DNA of 64,000 bases from Acidimicrobiia bacterium (GTDB lineage: Bacteria; Actinomycetota; Acidimicrobiia; Spongiisociales; UBA11373): NCBI GenBank assembly GCA_040878325.1, contig JBBDMM010000018.1, positions 1 to 64,000 of the forward strand, written 5' to 3'. The position numbers and the translations under genes are program-made. This document shows, piece after piece, positions 34,580 to 42,152 of the stretch. Position 1 is the first letter of the stretch. Each line of letters starts with the position of its first letter. The notes under the pieces were generated by a model. The model made no database searches and was not told where the DNA came from. It saw only the letters and a program-made list of their open reading frames with translations.

Positions 34580-34607
34580 TAGAACTGCCGCACGCCACCG
34601 GAATCCC

Positions 34608-34960
34608 GCGCGAAAACTCGGGTAGGCACGCGAAAACGAGATAGCAGTTTCGGTTGCCCGCGTCGTGGGCAAGGTCGTATGGTGCCCCCAGTTCTTCCCG
34701 AGGATCCGAAAGGAAACACGGGAGGCGGCCCCGGGGACCACCCCGCAAGGGGTCGCCGGAGAGGGTCTTCGGGCTCACTTCGGCGCCACGGGGCCACGGC
34801 CCACCGCTGGGCTTCGGTCCAGCAGGAGGGTGCCGGGCGGTGGCAACACCGGTCGGTTCCCCCTGGGGAGCAGCCCGCAAGGGTTTGCTCAACGGGGGGA
34901 CATGGAGCCCCGAGAGGGCTGCGGCTTCGGCCAAAGCTTTCTCGGGGTTCCACCTTTTTG
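34608..34960 (+). ncRNA. Putative structured RNA, unit 1 of a tandem pair
   Basis: No protein gene fits here. A promoter-like block (CGCGAAAACTC at 34609, ACGCGAAA at 34628, ATAGC at 34641) is repeated in the same register 420 bases further on. After it comes a series of hairpins, including TTGCCC/GGGCAA and CCCC-GCAA-GGGG and GCCC-GCAA-GGGT with GNRA-type loops. It ends with a terminator-like stem AGCCCCGAGA/TCTCGGGGTT (34906-34949) with an inner GGC-TTCG-GCC hairpin and a T-run to 34960. The transcript would be about 300 nt. The class is not recognised: RNase P, tmRNA and SRP signatures are absent. A 6S/Ms1-like RNA is possible by size only. Confidence 0.55.
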
Positions 34961-34967
34961 GAGTCTC

Positions 34968-35021
34968 CAGTCTCCAGTCTCTCCAGTCTCCAGATTCCAG
35001 TCTCCAGTGACTGGAGACTGG
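34968..35021. repeat. Heptamer array, CCAGTCT type, with a 12-bp dyad
   Basis: Tandem CCAGTCT-type units separate the two RNA candidates. CCAGTCTCCAGT (34997-35008) and ACTGGAGACTGG (35010-35021) form a perfect inverted repeat around one base. Confidence 0.85.
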
Positions 35022-35027
35022 AATTGC

Positions 35028-35340
35028 CCGCGAAAACTCCGGCTGAGACGCGAAATCCATATAGCGTTCTGGCTTGCGCTCGGTGGGGGTGGCACGTACT
35101 GTCCCACTTGTCCAAGCAGCGATGCGGGGATGCCAAGAGCCGGTAACGGCAGGCGGCGGCTTCCGACCTAGCTCCTTCGGGAGGGTCGCATCGGCCGAAA
35201 GGTACGGTGCGGTCGCCGGGCCGGCTTTGACACCGAACTTCGGTTCGAGGTCAGGGACAGGAGCGATTCGCAAGGAGCGCTTCGATCGGAACAACCCCGA
35301 GAGGGTGGAGGCTTCGGCCAAGACTCCCTCGGGGTTTTCC
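35028..35340 (+). ncRNA. Putative structured RNA, unit 2 of a tandem pair
   Basis: The promoter-like block repeats that of unit 1 (CGCGAAAACTC at 35029, ACGCGAAA at 35048, ATAGC at 35061, with identical spacing). The body shows related features, such as CGTAnnGTnCC near the 5' end and a GCAAGGA loop near the 3' end, plus GCTCC-TTCG-GGAG. It ends in AACCCCGAG.../CTCGGGGTTTT (35293-35338) with the same inner GGC-TTCG-GCC hairpin. Stem bases differ between the copies while pairing is kept. Predicted length is about 270 nt. Function unknown. Confidence 0.55.
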
Positions 35341-35480
35341 GCGTTCTGGGGGCGAACTCCATCGAATCTGCGCCGTAGCAATCGGTCGATGCCGCCGGGG
35401 CGATCATCCCGGGAGGCTTCTCTATGCGCTCAGTCTGACATTCCGGCCCGCCGGCCCGTCACCAGGCCCCTGCCCGCGCC

Positions 35481-35486
35481 TACTCT
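35481..35486 (+). promoter_or_regulatory. Putative leaderless -10 element TACTCT
   Basis: TACTCT-TGGCAC-ATG: the hexamer lies six bases before the start at 35493. The same hexamer and nearly the same spacer occur at 42141. Confidence 0.5.
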
Positions 35487-35492
35487 TGGCAC

Positions 35493-36110
35493 ATGTCCTA
35501 CCCCGAAAAGTTTCTGACCGAGGGCGAGTCCGTAGTCCGGGAGTTCCGCCCGCATTGGCGACTGCTCTTCATCCCATTCGCGTGGACGCTGCTGTTCGCC
35601 GCGCTGATCTTCCTCACCTGGCGTTACCCGCCCGACAACAGCACCTTCGACTGGGCCGTGACCGGAATCGTTCTCCTGGCATTCCTGAAGTTGGGCCTCT
35701 ACCCCTTCATTGCCTGGTGGTTCACCCACTACATAGTGACCAACGAGCGCATCATCCGGCGCAGCGGGATCCTCTCCCGCGCCGGCACGGAGATCCCGCT
35801 TGAGAACATCAACCACATGTCGTTCTCGCAGTCGATCCTCGAGCGGATTCTGCGCTCCGGCGACCTGCTGATCGAGTCGGCCGGCGAGAACGCCCAGTCG
35901 AACTTCAACGACATCCCCCAGCCTGAGGCGTTCCAGAGCCTCGTCTACCGCCTGCGCGAACTGCGGGCGAAGAGCCTGGGGAGGGACGGCATCGAGGAGA
36001 CCGACACGGTGGCCCAGTTGGAGCGATTTGGCGCACTCCTCAAGGAGGGCCTGATCACCCAGGACGAGTACGACCGCCAGAAGGCAAAACTCCTCCGCGA
36101 CCAGACCTAA
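35493..36110 (+). CDS. Membrane protein with bacterial PH domain and SHOCT domain
   Basis: The 205-residue protein has two membrane segments (about 25-42 and 56-75), then a bPH2-type domain (HYIVTNERIIRRSGILSRAGTEIPLENINHM is typical of the YdbS/YdbT group), and a C-terminal SHOCT motif (LERFGALLKEGLITQDEYDRQKAKLL). SHOCT motifs are thought to mediate oligomer or nucleic-acid contacts. No enzyme function is expected. It appears to be monocistronic. Confidence 0.85.
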   Translation: MSYPEKFLTEGESVVREFRPHWRLLFIPFAWTLLFAALIFLTWRYPPDNSTFDWAVTGIVLLAFLKLGLYPFIAWWFTHYIVTNERIIRRSGILSRAGTEIPLENINHMSFSQSILERILRSGDLLIESAGENAQSNFNDIPQPEAFQSLVYRLRELRAKSLGRDGIEETDTVAQLERFGALLKEGLITQDEYDRQKAKLLRDQT

Positions 36111-36195
36111 CGAGAACGCCTCGGACCGGGTTTTGCCTTTCGCTCTTCGCCCGGTACATGCGTCGTCGGCTGAACCCGTCCGATAGGTTTACGAA

Positions 36196-37806
36196 ATGCA
36201 CATGATGGATGATTTCCCGCTGCTTCTCTCGACCCTCTACGACCGGTCGGTGCGCATCCATCCCGACAGGAAGATCGTCTCGGTGGGCCACGACCTGGCC
36301 CGCACCCGCACCACATATTCCGAGACCGACGGGCGGGTGCGCCGGCTCGCCACCGCGTTGGCCGGGCTCGGGGTGGACCAGGGCGACGCGGTGGGCACCT
36401 TCGCCTGGAACAACCACCGCCACCACGAGCTCTACTGGGCCACCGCCAACACCGGGCGGGTTTGCCACACGCTGAACATCAGGCTCTTCGCCGACCAGTT
36501 GTCGTACATCGTCAACCACGCCGGCGACAAGGCGTTGTTCGTCGACATCGACCTGGTGCCCCTGGTGGAGCGGTTCGCCCCCGAACTCACCTCCGTGGAG
36601 CATTTCGTGGTCATGGGAGGCGAGGCACCCGACTCACCTCTCGGGTTTATCTCCTACGAGGACCTGATCGCCGATGCCGAACCCTGGGGGCAGTGGCCGC
36701 TGCTCGACGAACGCTCGCCGATGATGCTCTGTTACACCTCGGGCACCACGGGCAACCCCAAGGGGGTGGCCTACACCCAGCGGTCCACCTACCTGCACAC
36801 CATCTCGGGCCTGGCGATGCTCCACATCGGGCCGGAGGACACCATCCTCCCTGTGGTCCCGATGTTTCACGCCGCCGCTTGGGGCTATCCGTTCACGGCG
36901 GTGACGGCCGGGGCCGGGCTGGTGTATCCCGGGCCGGACTACAGCCCAAGCGGTCTCGTCGATCTGTTCGAATCCGAGAAGGTCACGTTTTCGCCAGGGG
37001 TGCCCACGGTTTGGCTGGGGGTACAGCAGTACCTGATGGACCATCCGGAGAAGCGGCTGGAGAGCATTCGCATGCTGCTGTCGGGCGGGTCAGCGGTGCC
37101 GCGGGCCCTGGTCGAGTGGTTCGAGCGGGAACGCGGAATCCGGGTACAGCAGGGCTGGGGGATGACGGAGACCAACCCGGTGGCGTCGGCGGCGATGCTG
37201 CTGCCTGAGCACAATGGCCTGTCGCTCGACGGCAAACTCGATCGTCTCGAGACCGCCGGCCTGCCCGCTCCTGGCCTGCAGATCAAGATCGTCGACGAGG
37301 CGGGCGAGGAACTTCCCTGGGACGGGGTGGCGTTCGGCGAGCTGCTGATCCGGGGCCCGTGGATCGCCGCCGAGTACTACCGGGACCCCCGGTCGCCCAA
37401 CTCCTTCGTCGACGGTTGGCTGCGCACCGGCGATGTCTGCAAGATCACCACGGAGGGTTACATCGTGATCACCGACCGGGCCAAGGATGTGATCAAGTCG
37501 GGTGGCGAGTGGATCTCCTCCCTCGACCTCGAGCGGGAGCTGATGGCTCACCCCGGAGTCGCCGAGGCGGCGGTGATCGGGGTCAAGCACATCAAGTGGC
37601 AGGAGCGCCCGCTCGCCCTGGTGGTCCGCCGCCCCGGCGCGGAGGTCACCGCCGAGGAGTTGCTGGCTCATCTCGAAGGCCGGGTCGCCAAGTGGTGGCT
37701 GCCCGATCGGATTGACTTCGCCGACGAGTTGCCGAAGACCGGTACCGGCAAGTTCGACAAGAAGGTGGTCCGGGAGCGCTACTCCGACCTGCTCCTCGAA
37801 GGGTGA
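36196..37806 (+). CDS. fadD: Medium/long-chain acyl-CoA ligase
   Basis: The 536-residue protein is an adenylate-forming enzyme that activates fatty acids to acyl-CoA. The AMP-binding motif is [16 protein letters not shown], with GWGMTETNP, then [35 protein letters not shown], and the final catalytic Lys lies in TGTGKFDKK. The closest type is the fatty-acyl-CoA synthase group that includes the medium-chain enzyme AlkK, but chain length cannot be fixed. ATG 36196 is used; further in-frame ATGs follow at 36202 and 36205. The stop overlaps the ybaK start by GTGA. Confidence 0.88.
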   Translation: MHMMDDFPLLLSTLYDRSVRIHPDRKIVSVGHDLARTRTTYSETDGRVRRLATALAGLGVDQGDAVGTFAWNNHRHHELYWATANTGRVCHTLNIRLFADQLSYIVNHAGDKALFVDIDLVPLVERFAPELTSVEHFVVMGGEAPDSPLGFISYEDLIADAEPWGQWPLLDERSPMMLCYTSGTTGNPKGVAYTQRSTYLHTISGLAMLHIGPEDTILPVVPMFHAAAWGYPFTAVTAGAGLVYPGPDYSPSGLVDLFESEKVTFSPGVPTVWLGVQQYLMDHPEKRLESIRMLLSGGSAVPRALVEWFERERGIRVQQGWGMTETNPVASAAMLLPEHNGLSLDGKLDRLETAGLPAPGLQIKIVDEAGEELPWDGVAFGELLIRGPWIAAEYYRDPRSPNSFVDGWLRTGDVCKITTEGYIVITDRAKDVIKSGGEWISSLDLERELMAHPGVAEAAVIGVKHIKWQERPLALVVRRPGAEVTAEELLAHLEGRVAKWWLPDRIDFADELPKTGTGKFDKKVVRERYSDLLLEG

Positions 37807-38264
37807 CCGACACGCCGGCGACCCGGGCCGCCGCTGACTCAGGAGTCGCCCATGAGGTGGTCGAGTACGGCCGGGTCAATTCCGTGGAGGAGGCGGCCGA
37901 GAAGCGCGGCGTAGAGGTGCGCCGGGTGCTCAAGTCGATCGTCGTGCGGAGGGCCGAGGGTGACCACTTGATGGTCCTGGTGCCCGGCGATCGGGTGATC
38001 GACTGGGCGAAGCTGCGTAAGCTCGCCGGCGTCTCGCGGATGTCCCTGGCCGAGGCGGAGGAGGCATTCGAGGTGACCGGGTATCGCCCGGGGACGATCA
38101 CGCCGTTCGGATCGAAGACGGCCCTGCCGGTGATCGCCGACGCCACGATCGAAGGGCTTGCCTCGCTCGGAGGAGGAGCCCATGGAGTAGCCATCCACCT
38201 CGACGCCGCCGACCTGATCCGACACTTCGCGGCGACGGTGGCGGATGTGACCAAGCCCGCCTGA
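37803..38264 (+). CDS. ybaK: YbaK/ProX-type aminoacyl-tRNA deacylase
   Basis: The 153-residue protein matches the YbaK/EbsC family, which hydrolyses mischarged tRNA such as Cys-tRNA(Pro). Conserved parts are VLKSIVVRR (with the key Lys of the family), VPGDRVIDWAKLRKL and the GTITPFG loop. The GTG start overlaps the upstream stop codon. Which misacylated tRNA it clears is uncertain. Together with dtd at 23564 the window encodes two trans-editing factors. Confidence 0.88.
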   Translation: MTDTPATRAAADSGVAHEVVEYGRVNSVEEAAEKRGVEVRRVLKSIVVRRAEGDHLMVLVPGDRVIDWAKLRKLAGVSRMSLAEAEEAFEVTGYRPGTITPFGSKTALPVIADATIEGLASLGGGAHGVAIHLDAADLIRHFAATVADVTKPA

Positions 38265-38272
38265 CGGCGGGC

Positions 38273-38290
38273 GGCAATTGGTAATTGGCC
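38273..38290 (+). repeat. Short heptamer array, GGCAATT/GGTAATT
   Basis: Two 7-bp units and a partial third lie eight bases after the ybaK stop codon. Confidence 0.65.
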
Positions 38291-38318
38291 TGGACGCGGG
38301 TCGCGGTGCTCTCCTACC

Positions 38319-38324
38319 TACCAT
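38319..38324 (+). promoter_or_regulatory. Putative leaderless -10 element TACCAT
   Basis: TACCAT lies seven bases before ATG 38332, with no ribosome site. Confidence 0.45.
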
Positions 38325-38331
38325 CACCCCC

Positions 38332-38685
38332 ATGCGCGGTCTTCACTCGAAATGGTTCTTTGTCGCGGTGATCGCTACAGGGCTCGTCGGACTCTGGGGC
38401 CTGGCGGCGGCGATTGCCAAGAAGGCACCGGGACGCTGGTTCAAGGTGGCCACGTGGGTGGCGATCGGAGCGATGCTGGTCCAGGTGGGCCTCGGGTTCG
38501 CCCTCTACGGCCAGGGGATCCGGCCCGACGACGACTTCCACCTGTTCTACGGCTTCGTGATCCTCTTCACCTTCACCTTCGCCTACATCTACCGGTCCCA
38601 ACTCGCCAAGCGCCCCGCTTTGGCGTACGGCCTGCTCCTCCTCTTCGTGATGGGTCTGGGTTTGCGGGCCTGGGCCAACGTCTAG
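38332..38685 (+). CDS. Four-helix integral membrane protein, unknown function
   Basis: The ATG at 38332 gives 117 residues with four hydrophobic segments (about 8-26, 38-58, 67-86, 93-113) and short basic loops (KKAPGRWFK, SQLAKRP). His residues in DDDFHLFYG might bind a metal or heme, but this is speculation. No known family is recognised. The stop codon is followed after one base by a heptamer array. Confidence 0.7.
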   Translation: MRGLHSKWFFVAVIATGLVGLWGLAAAIAKKAPGRWFKVATWVAIGAMLVQVGLGFALYGQGIRPDDDFHLFYGFVILFTFTFAYIYRSQLAKRPALAYGLLLLFVMGLGLRAWANV

Positions 38686-38686
38686 T

Positions 38687-38707
38687 AGTCGCCAGTCGCC
38701 AGTCACC
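38687..38707 (-). repeat. Heptamer array, GGCGACT family, inverted
   Basis: AGTCGCC, AGTCGCC and AGTCACC follow one base after a stop codon. On the other strand this is the GGCGACT family seen at 58871. Confidence 0.8.
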
Positions 38708-38785
38708 AGGAAGAGCCGCTCCGGCTACGGCTCCCGCTCCGGCCAGACCGGGTGCAAAATCCCGAACGTGGTTGGTCGGGTCTTA

Positions 38786-38820
38786 CTAATTGCCAATTGC
38801 GGGCCGAGCGGAGCGAGGCC
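38786..38820 (-). repeat. Composite module (inverted): GCAATTGG units plus GGCCGAGCG palindrome
   Basis: Reading on the minus strand, GGCCTCGCTCCGCTCGGCCC is followed by GCAATTG and GCAATTA. This is the same composite as at 43570, in the opposite orientation. Confidence 0.65.
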
Positions 38821-38869
38821 ACCCGCCCGCTCCGATACCATGCCCTGACACACCGGAGGGGGAGATTCC

Positions 38870-39658
38870 GTGCTCTTGGACGGCAAGCGGCTGCTGATCA
38901 CCGGGGTGCTCACTGACGACTCGATTGCGTGGCACTCGGCCCGGATCGCCCAGGAGCAGGGCGCCTCGATCGTCCTCACCGGCTTCGGGCGGGGGATGAG
39001 CCTCACGGAGCGGTCGGCCAAGCGCCTCCCCGACCCGCCCGACGTGATCGAACTCGACATCAACGACCCGGCCCACATGGAGGCCCTGGTCGCCGACCTC
39101 GACAAGCGGTGGGGGTCCGTCGACGGCGCGCTCCATGCCATCGCCTTTGCCCCGGAGGATGCCCTCGGGGGCCGCTTCCTCACGACCCCGGCGGAGAGTG
39201 CTTCGACCGCGTTTCTAACTTCGGCGTTCTCGTACAAGACCCTCGCCGTCGGACTGCTGCCGCTCATGCAGAAGGCCGGGGGCGGCGCGCTGGTCACCCT
39301 CGACTTCGACAACACCCAGGCGTGGCCCGCCTATGACTGGATGGGGGTCGCCAAGGCGGCGCTGGTGGCGGTGACCCGGTACCTCGCTCGCGACCTGGGC
39401 CAGCACGGCATTCGGGTGAATGCGGTATCGGCCGGCCCGTTGGGGACCGTGGCCGCCAAGTCGATCCCCGGGTTCGCCAAGTTCCAAGAAGTCTGGGCCG
39501 AACGGGCGCCCCTCACCTGGGATGTCGGCGACCCGGAGCCGGTTGCCCGGATGATCGGTGTCCTGCTCAGTGACTGGGCGCCGATGACGACCGGCGAGGT
39601 AGTGCACGTCGACGGCGGGTTTCACGCCATCGCTGCCGGCGGAACCGGCGAGTCCTAG
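38870..39658 (+). CDS. Enoyl-[acyl-carrier-protein] reductase, InhA-like
   Basis: The GTG start at 38870 follows a GGAGGGGGAG site and gives 262 residues. It is a short-chain dehydrogenase of the enoyl reductase branch. The N-terminal LLITGVLTDDSIAWHSA fits the NADH site, and the catalytic pair is Tyr155 and Lys162 in YDWMGVAK, almost the same spacing and context as in mycobacterial InhA. It reduces the enoyl group in the last step of fatty acid elongation. The stop shares a CTAG with the convergent histidine kinase gene. It is not next to other fab genes. Confidence 0.9.
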   Translation: MLLDGKRLLITGVLTDDSIAWHSARIAQEQGASIVLTGFGRGMSLTERSAKRLPDPPDVIELDINDPAHMEALVADLDKRWGSVDGALHAIAFAPEDALGGRFLTTPAESASTAFLTSAFSYKTLAVGLLPLMQKAGGGALVTLDFDNTQAWPAYDWMGVAKAALVAVTRYLARDLGQHGIRVNAVSAGPLGTVAAKSIPGFAKFQEVWAERAPLTWDVGDPEPVARMIGVLLSDWAPMTTGEVVHVDGGFHAIAAGGTGES

Positions 39659-40725
39659 GAGTCGGCTTCCGCGGGAAGCTCGAGGACGAACGTTGCCCCT
39701 CCACCAGGAGTGGCGTGGTGGCTCAACTTGGCGCCGACGGCGGAGGCCAAGCCCCCGGCGATCCGTAAGCCGAGGCCGAGCCCCGTTTCGGATTGGTGGT
39801 CCCCGGAGAACGGATCGAGGGCAACGATCGGCGGCAGTCCCGGGCCGTGGTCGGTGACCTCGACGAGAGCGCCCGACCCTGACGCCTCGATGACCACTGC
39901 CGGTCGGTCTCCGTGGCGGACGGCGTTGTCGACCAGGTTGGTGACGATGCGGCGGAGATGGTCCTCGTCGGTGTCGACCTTGGGGATGTGTCCTACGGCG
40001 CGAACGTCGACTCCGGCCGCCCCCGGCACGTCGGCAACGGCTTGCTCCACGACCTCCACCACGTCGGTGAGTTGCGGGCGGATCGGCAGGCGACCCCCAT
40101 TGATCTTGGTGGCGACGAGCAGGTCCTCGACCAGATGGCGGAGGCGGGAAGCGCCCTCGCGCACCGAGATCTGTAGCGAGTCGGCCTTGGGGTCTGCCGG
40201 GTCGAGGCGTTCGAGGGTTTGCAGTGCTCCGACGATCGTGGTCAGGGGGGCCCGCAGCTCGTGGCTCACGTGGGCGACGAACTCGTCCTTGAGAGCGGCG
40301 GATCGGATTGCCTTCTGGGTGGCTGCAGCCAGCGCGGCCATGTCGATGCCAAGCGCGGCGATCTCGGCCAGGGTTTCGTGATCAGAGGCCGGATCCGCGC
40401 CGACCACCACCAGGCTGGCGGGCGAGGGGAGCGCTTCGGCGGGCAGGGGCACGATCACGGTGTTCGAAGGATCGCTCTGGATCGCGGCCGAGGCGCTGGG
40501 GGAGAGCGGGGCCAGGTCGTGGCCGTCACGGTGCACTGCGACTACTGCGCCGCCGGCGACGATCGCCACGCTGGAAGCGCCGGTTACCGCCGCGATCGCC
40601 CCGGCGATGGCTCGCGCCGCCTCGACCGGATTGGTATGACCGCGGCTCTCAGCAGCAACCACGGATGTGGCCCGGTGACCATTGAACCCCAAGGGTCGTC
40701 GATACACTTCGGCAGGCACGCTCAC
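39655..40725 (-). CDS. Sensor histidine kinase, cytoplasmic, orphan
   Basis: GTG 40725 has an upstream GGAG site and gives 356 residues. Residues about 30-125 form a GAF-like input domain. The HisKA helix starts near 143, with phospho-acceptor His155 in HVSHELRAP. The HATPase_c domain has TNLVDNAVRHG (N box), TDHGPGLPP (G1) and GLGLGLRIAGGLA (G2). No membrane segment is visible, so it senses something in the cytoplasm or binds a membrane partner. No response regulator is adjacent. The start lies 16 bases from the divergent ddl start. Confidence 0.85.
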   Translation of the reverse strand: MSVPAEVYRRPLGFNGHRATSVVAAESRGHTNPVEAARAIAGAIAAVTGASSVAIVAGGAVVAVHRDGHDLAPLSPSASAAIQSDPSNTVIVPLPAEALPSPASLVVVGADPASDHETLAEIAALGIDMAALAAATQKAIRSAALKDEFVAHVSHELRAPLTTIVGALQTLERLDPADPKADSLQISVREGASRLRHLVEDLLVATKINGGRLPIRPQLTDVVEVVEQAVADVPGAAGVDVRAVGHIPKVDTDEDHLRRIVTNLVDNAVRHGDRPAVVIEASGSGALVEVTDHGPGLPPIVALDPFSGDHQSETGLGLGLRIAGGLASAVGAKLSHHATPGGGATFVLELPAEADS

Positions 40726-40741
40726 GGCAGGATCTCCAAAT

Positions 40742-41752
40742 ATGGCTCGAGTAGCCCTCTTCTTCGGCGGACGTTCCGAGGAACATGAGGTTTCGTGCGT
40801 TTCGGCAGTTTCGACCCTCCAGGCGCTGGAGAGCCGCGGCCATGCCGTTACTGCCGTGGGAATCGACCGCGACGGCATCTGGCACCTCGCCGACCCGGCG
40901 ACCCGGCCGTTGAGCGCCGAGGGGCCGCACGCATCCCTCGAGGTCCCTGGTGGCCGCCTCTTGGCCGATGGGCTTGCCATCGAGATCGATGTTGCCTTTC
41001 CCGTGCTGCACGGCCCTTTCGGAGAGGACGGGACGATCCAGGGGTTGTTCGAGATGGCGTCGCTGCCCTATGTCGGGTCAGGTGTGCTGGGATCGGCCGT
41101 GGCCATGGACAAGGATGTGGCGAACCGACTCTGCCGGGATGCCGGGCTGGCGATTGCCGACTACGTCGTCGTGCGCAGGTCCGCCTACCTCGATGATCCC
41201 TCAGCGGTGGTGGGTGGCGTCGCCGACGACCTCGGCTTCCCGGTCTTCGTCAAGCCCGCCAACCTGGGTTCATCGGTGGGGATCTCACGCGCCGACGATC
41301 ACGGGAGCCTCAAGGACGCCATCGACGACGCCCTCCGTCACGGGAGCAAGGTGCTTGTCGAGAAGGAGGTCAACGGACGCGAGATCGAGGTGGCGGTGCT
41401 CGAGGGGCCTCGCGCTTCGGTACCGGGGGAGATCGTCGTCAAGGACGGCTGGTACACGTACGACGCCAAGTATCGGGACGACGCCACCGAATTGGTCGTC
41501 CCGGCCAACCTGCACGAGTCCGAGGCGGCAATAGTCCGGGCCATGGCATGCAAGGTGTTCGAAGTGCTCGAATGCCGCGGCCTCGCCCGGGTCGATTTCT
41601 TCTACGAGGCCGACGGACGCGGGTTCCTGGTGAACGAGCTGAACACCATGCCCGGATTCACCCCCAAGTCGATGTTCCCGATGATGTGGGCCGCGACGGG
41701 GATGTCGTACGCCGAACTATGCGACGAACTGGTAAGCCTGGCGCTTTCTTAG
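40742..41752 (+). CDS. ddl: D-alanine--D-alanine ligase
   Basis: The ATG at 40742 gives 336 residues with the complete ATP-grasp layout: LFFGGRSEEHEVS near the N-terminus, VLHGPFGEDGTIQG, FVKPANLGSSVGIS (phosphate loop), YDAKYRDDAT and NELNTMPGFT (metal ligands). The Tyr in AKYRDDAT is the residue typical of D-Ala over D-lactate ligases. It makes the D-Ala-D-Ala end of peptidoglycan precursors. It stands outside the dcw cluster. The start is only 16 bases from the divergent kinase start. Confidence 0.94.
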   Translation: MARVALFFGGRSEEHEVSCVSAVSTLQALESRGHAVTAVGIDRDGIWHLADPATRPLSAEGPHASLEVPGGRLLADGLAIEIDVAFPVLHGPFGEDGTIQGLFEMASLPYVGSGVLGSAVAMDKDVANRLCRDAGLAIADYVVVRRSAYLDDPSAVVGGVADDLGFPVFVKPANLGSSVGISRADDHGSLKDAIDDALRHGSKVLVEKEVNGREIEVAVLEGPRASVPGEIVVKDGWYTYDAKYRDDATELVVPANLHESEAAIVRAMACKVFEVLECRGLARVDFFYEADGRGFLVNELNTMPGFTPKSMFPMMWAATGMSYAELCDELVSLALS

Positions 41753-41834
41753 GTCGCAGGTGGCAGAACGCGCCCAAACGAGGCGCCTGGACGCGTCGGG
41801 CTATGGGCCATGGACCGCGAGCGCAGCGAGGCTC

Positions 41835-42068
41835 TTAGAGCTTGACGACCGGGCAGGTCAGGGTGCGGGTGATCCCCTCGACGGACTGGATCTTGGCCAC
41901 GACCAACTTGCCGAGTGAATCGACGTCGTCCGCGGATACATGGACGATGGCGTCGTAGGGCCCGGTGACGGCTTCGGATGCTTTCACACCGTCGATCTTC
42001 CCGACTTCCATTGCCACCTGGGCCGCTTTTCCGACCTCGGTCTGGATCAGCACGTAGGCCTCGACCAT
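41835..42068 (-). CDS. Stand-alone AsnC/Lrp ligand-binding (RAM) domain protein
   Basis: ATG 42068 follows an AAGGAG site and gives 77 residues. The protein is only the RAM domain of Lrp/AsnC regulators (VEAYVLIQTEVGKAAQVAMEV, GPYDAIVHVSADD), with no DNA-binding helix-turn-helix. Such proteins form multimers that bind amino acids and may modulate full-length Lrp partners. It is not in an operon with its convergent neighbours. Confidence 0.9.
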   Translation of the reverse strand: MVEAYVLIQTEVGKAAQVAMEVGKIDGVKASEAVTGPYDAIVHVSADDVDSLGKLVVAKIQSVEGITRTLTCPVVKL

Positions 42069-42140
42069 GTCACTCCTTAGGGGTCGTCGTCCTCCGCGGA
42101 CTATACCCGCGCCGGTGTTCAAGGGTTGGGGCGGGTGCCG

Positions 42141-42146
42141 TACTCT
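42141..42146 (+). promoter_or_regulatory. Putative leaderless -10 element TACTCT
   Basis: TACTCT-TGGCGG-ATG: six-base spacing to the start at 42153, nearly the same string as upstream of 35493. Confidence 0.5.
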
Positions 42147-42152
42147 TGGCGG

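Noticed and set aside
34968-35021. CRISPR-like short repeats
   Set aside because: Units of seven bases without unique spacers, and no cas genes; not a CRISPR array.
34654-35171. Short plus-strand open frames in the RNA candidate region
   Set aside because: They run through the repeats and terminator stems, have no ribosome site and no family resemblance.
34650-35340. RNase P RNA, tmRNA or SRP RNA
   Set aside because: The conserved cores of these RNAs (for example the GAGGAAAGUCC block of RNase P) are not present and two copies would be unexpected.
33870-35381. Minus-strand open frame of 503 codons across the RNA candidates
   Set aside because: It changes composition midway and covers hairpins and heptamers; its last part is antisense reading of the MFS gene in a wrong frame.
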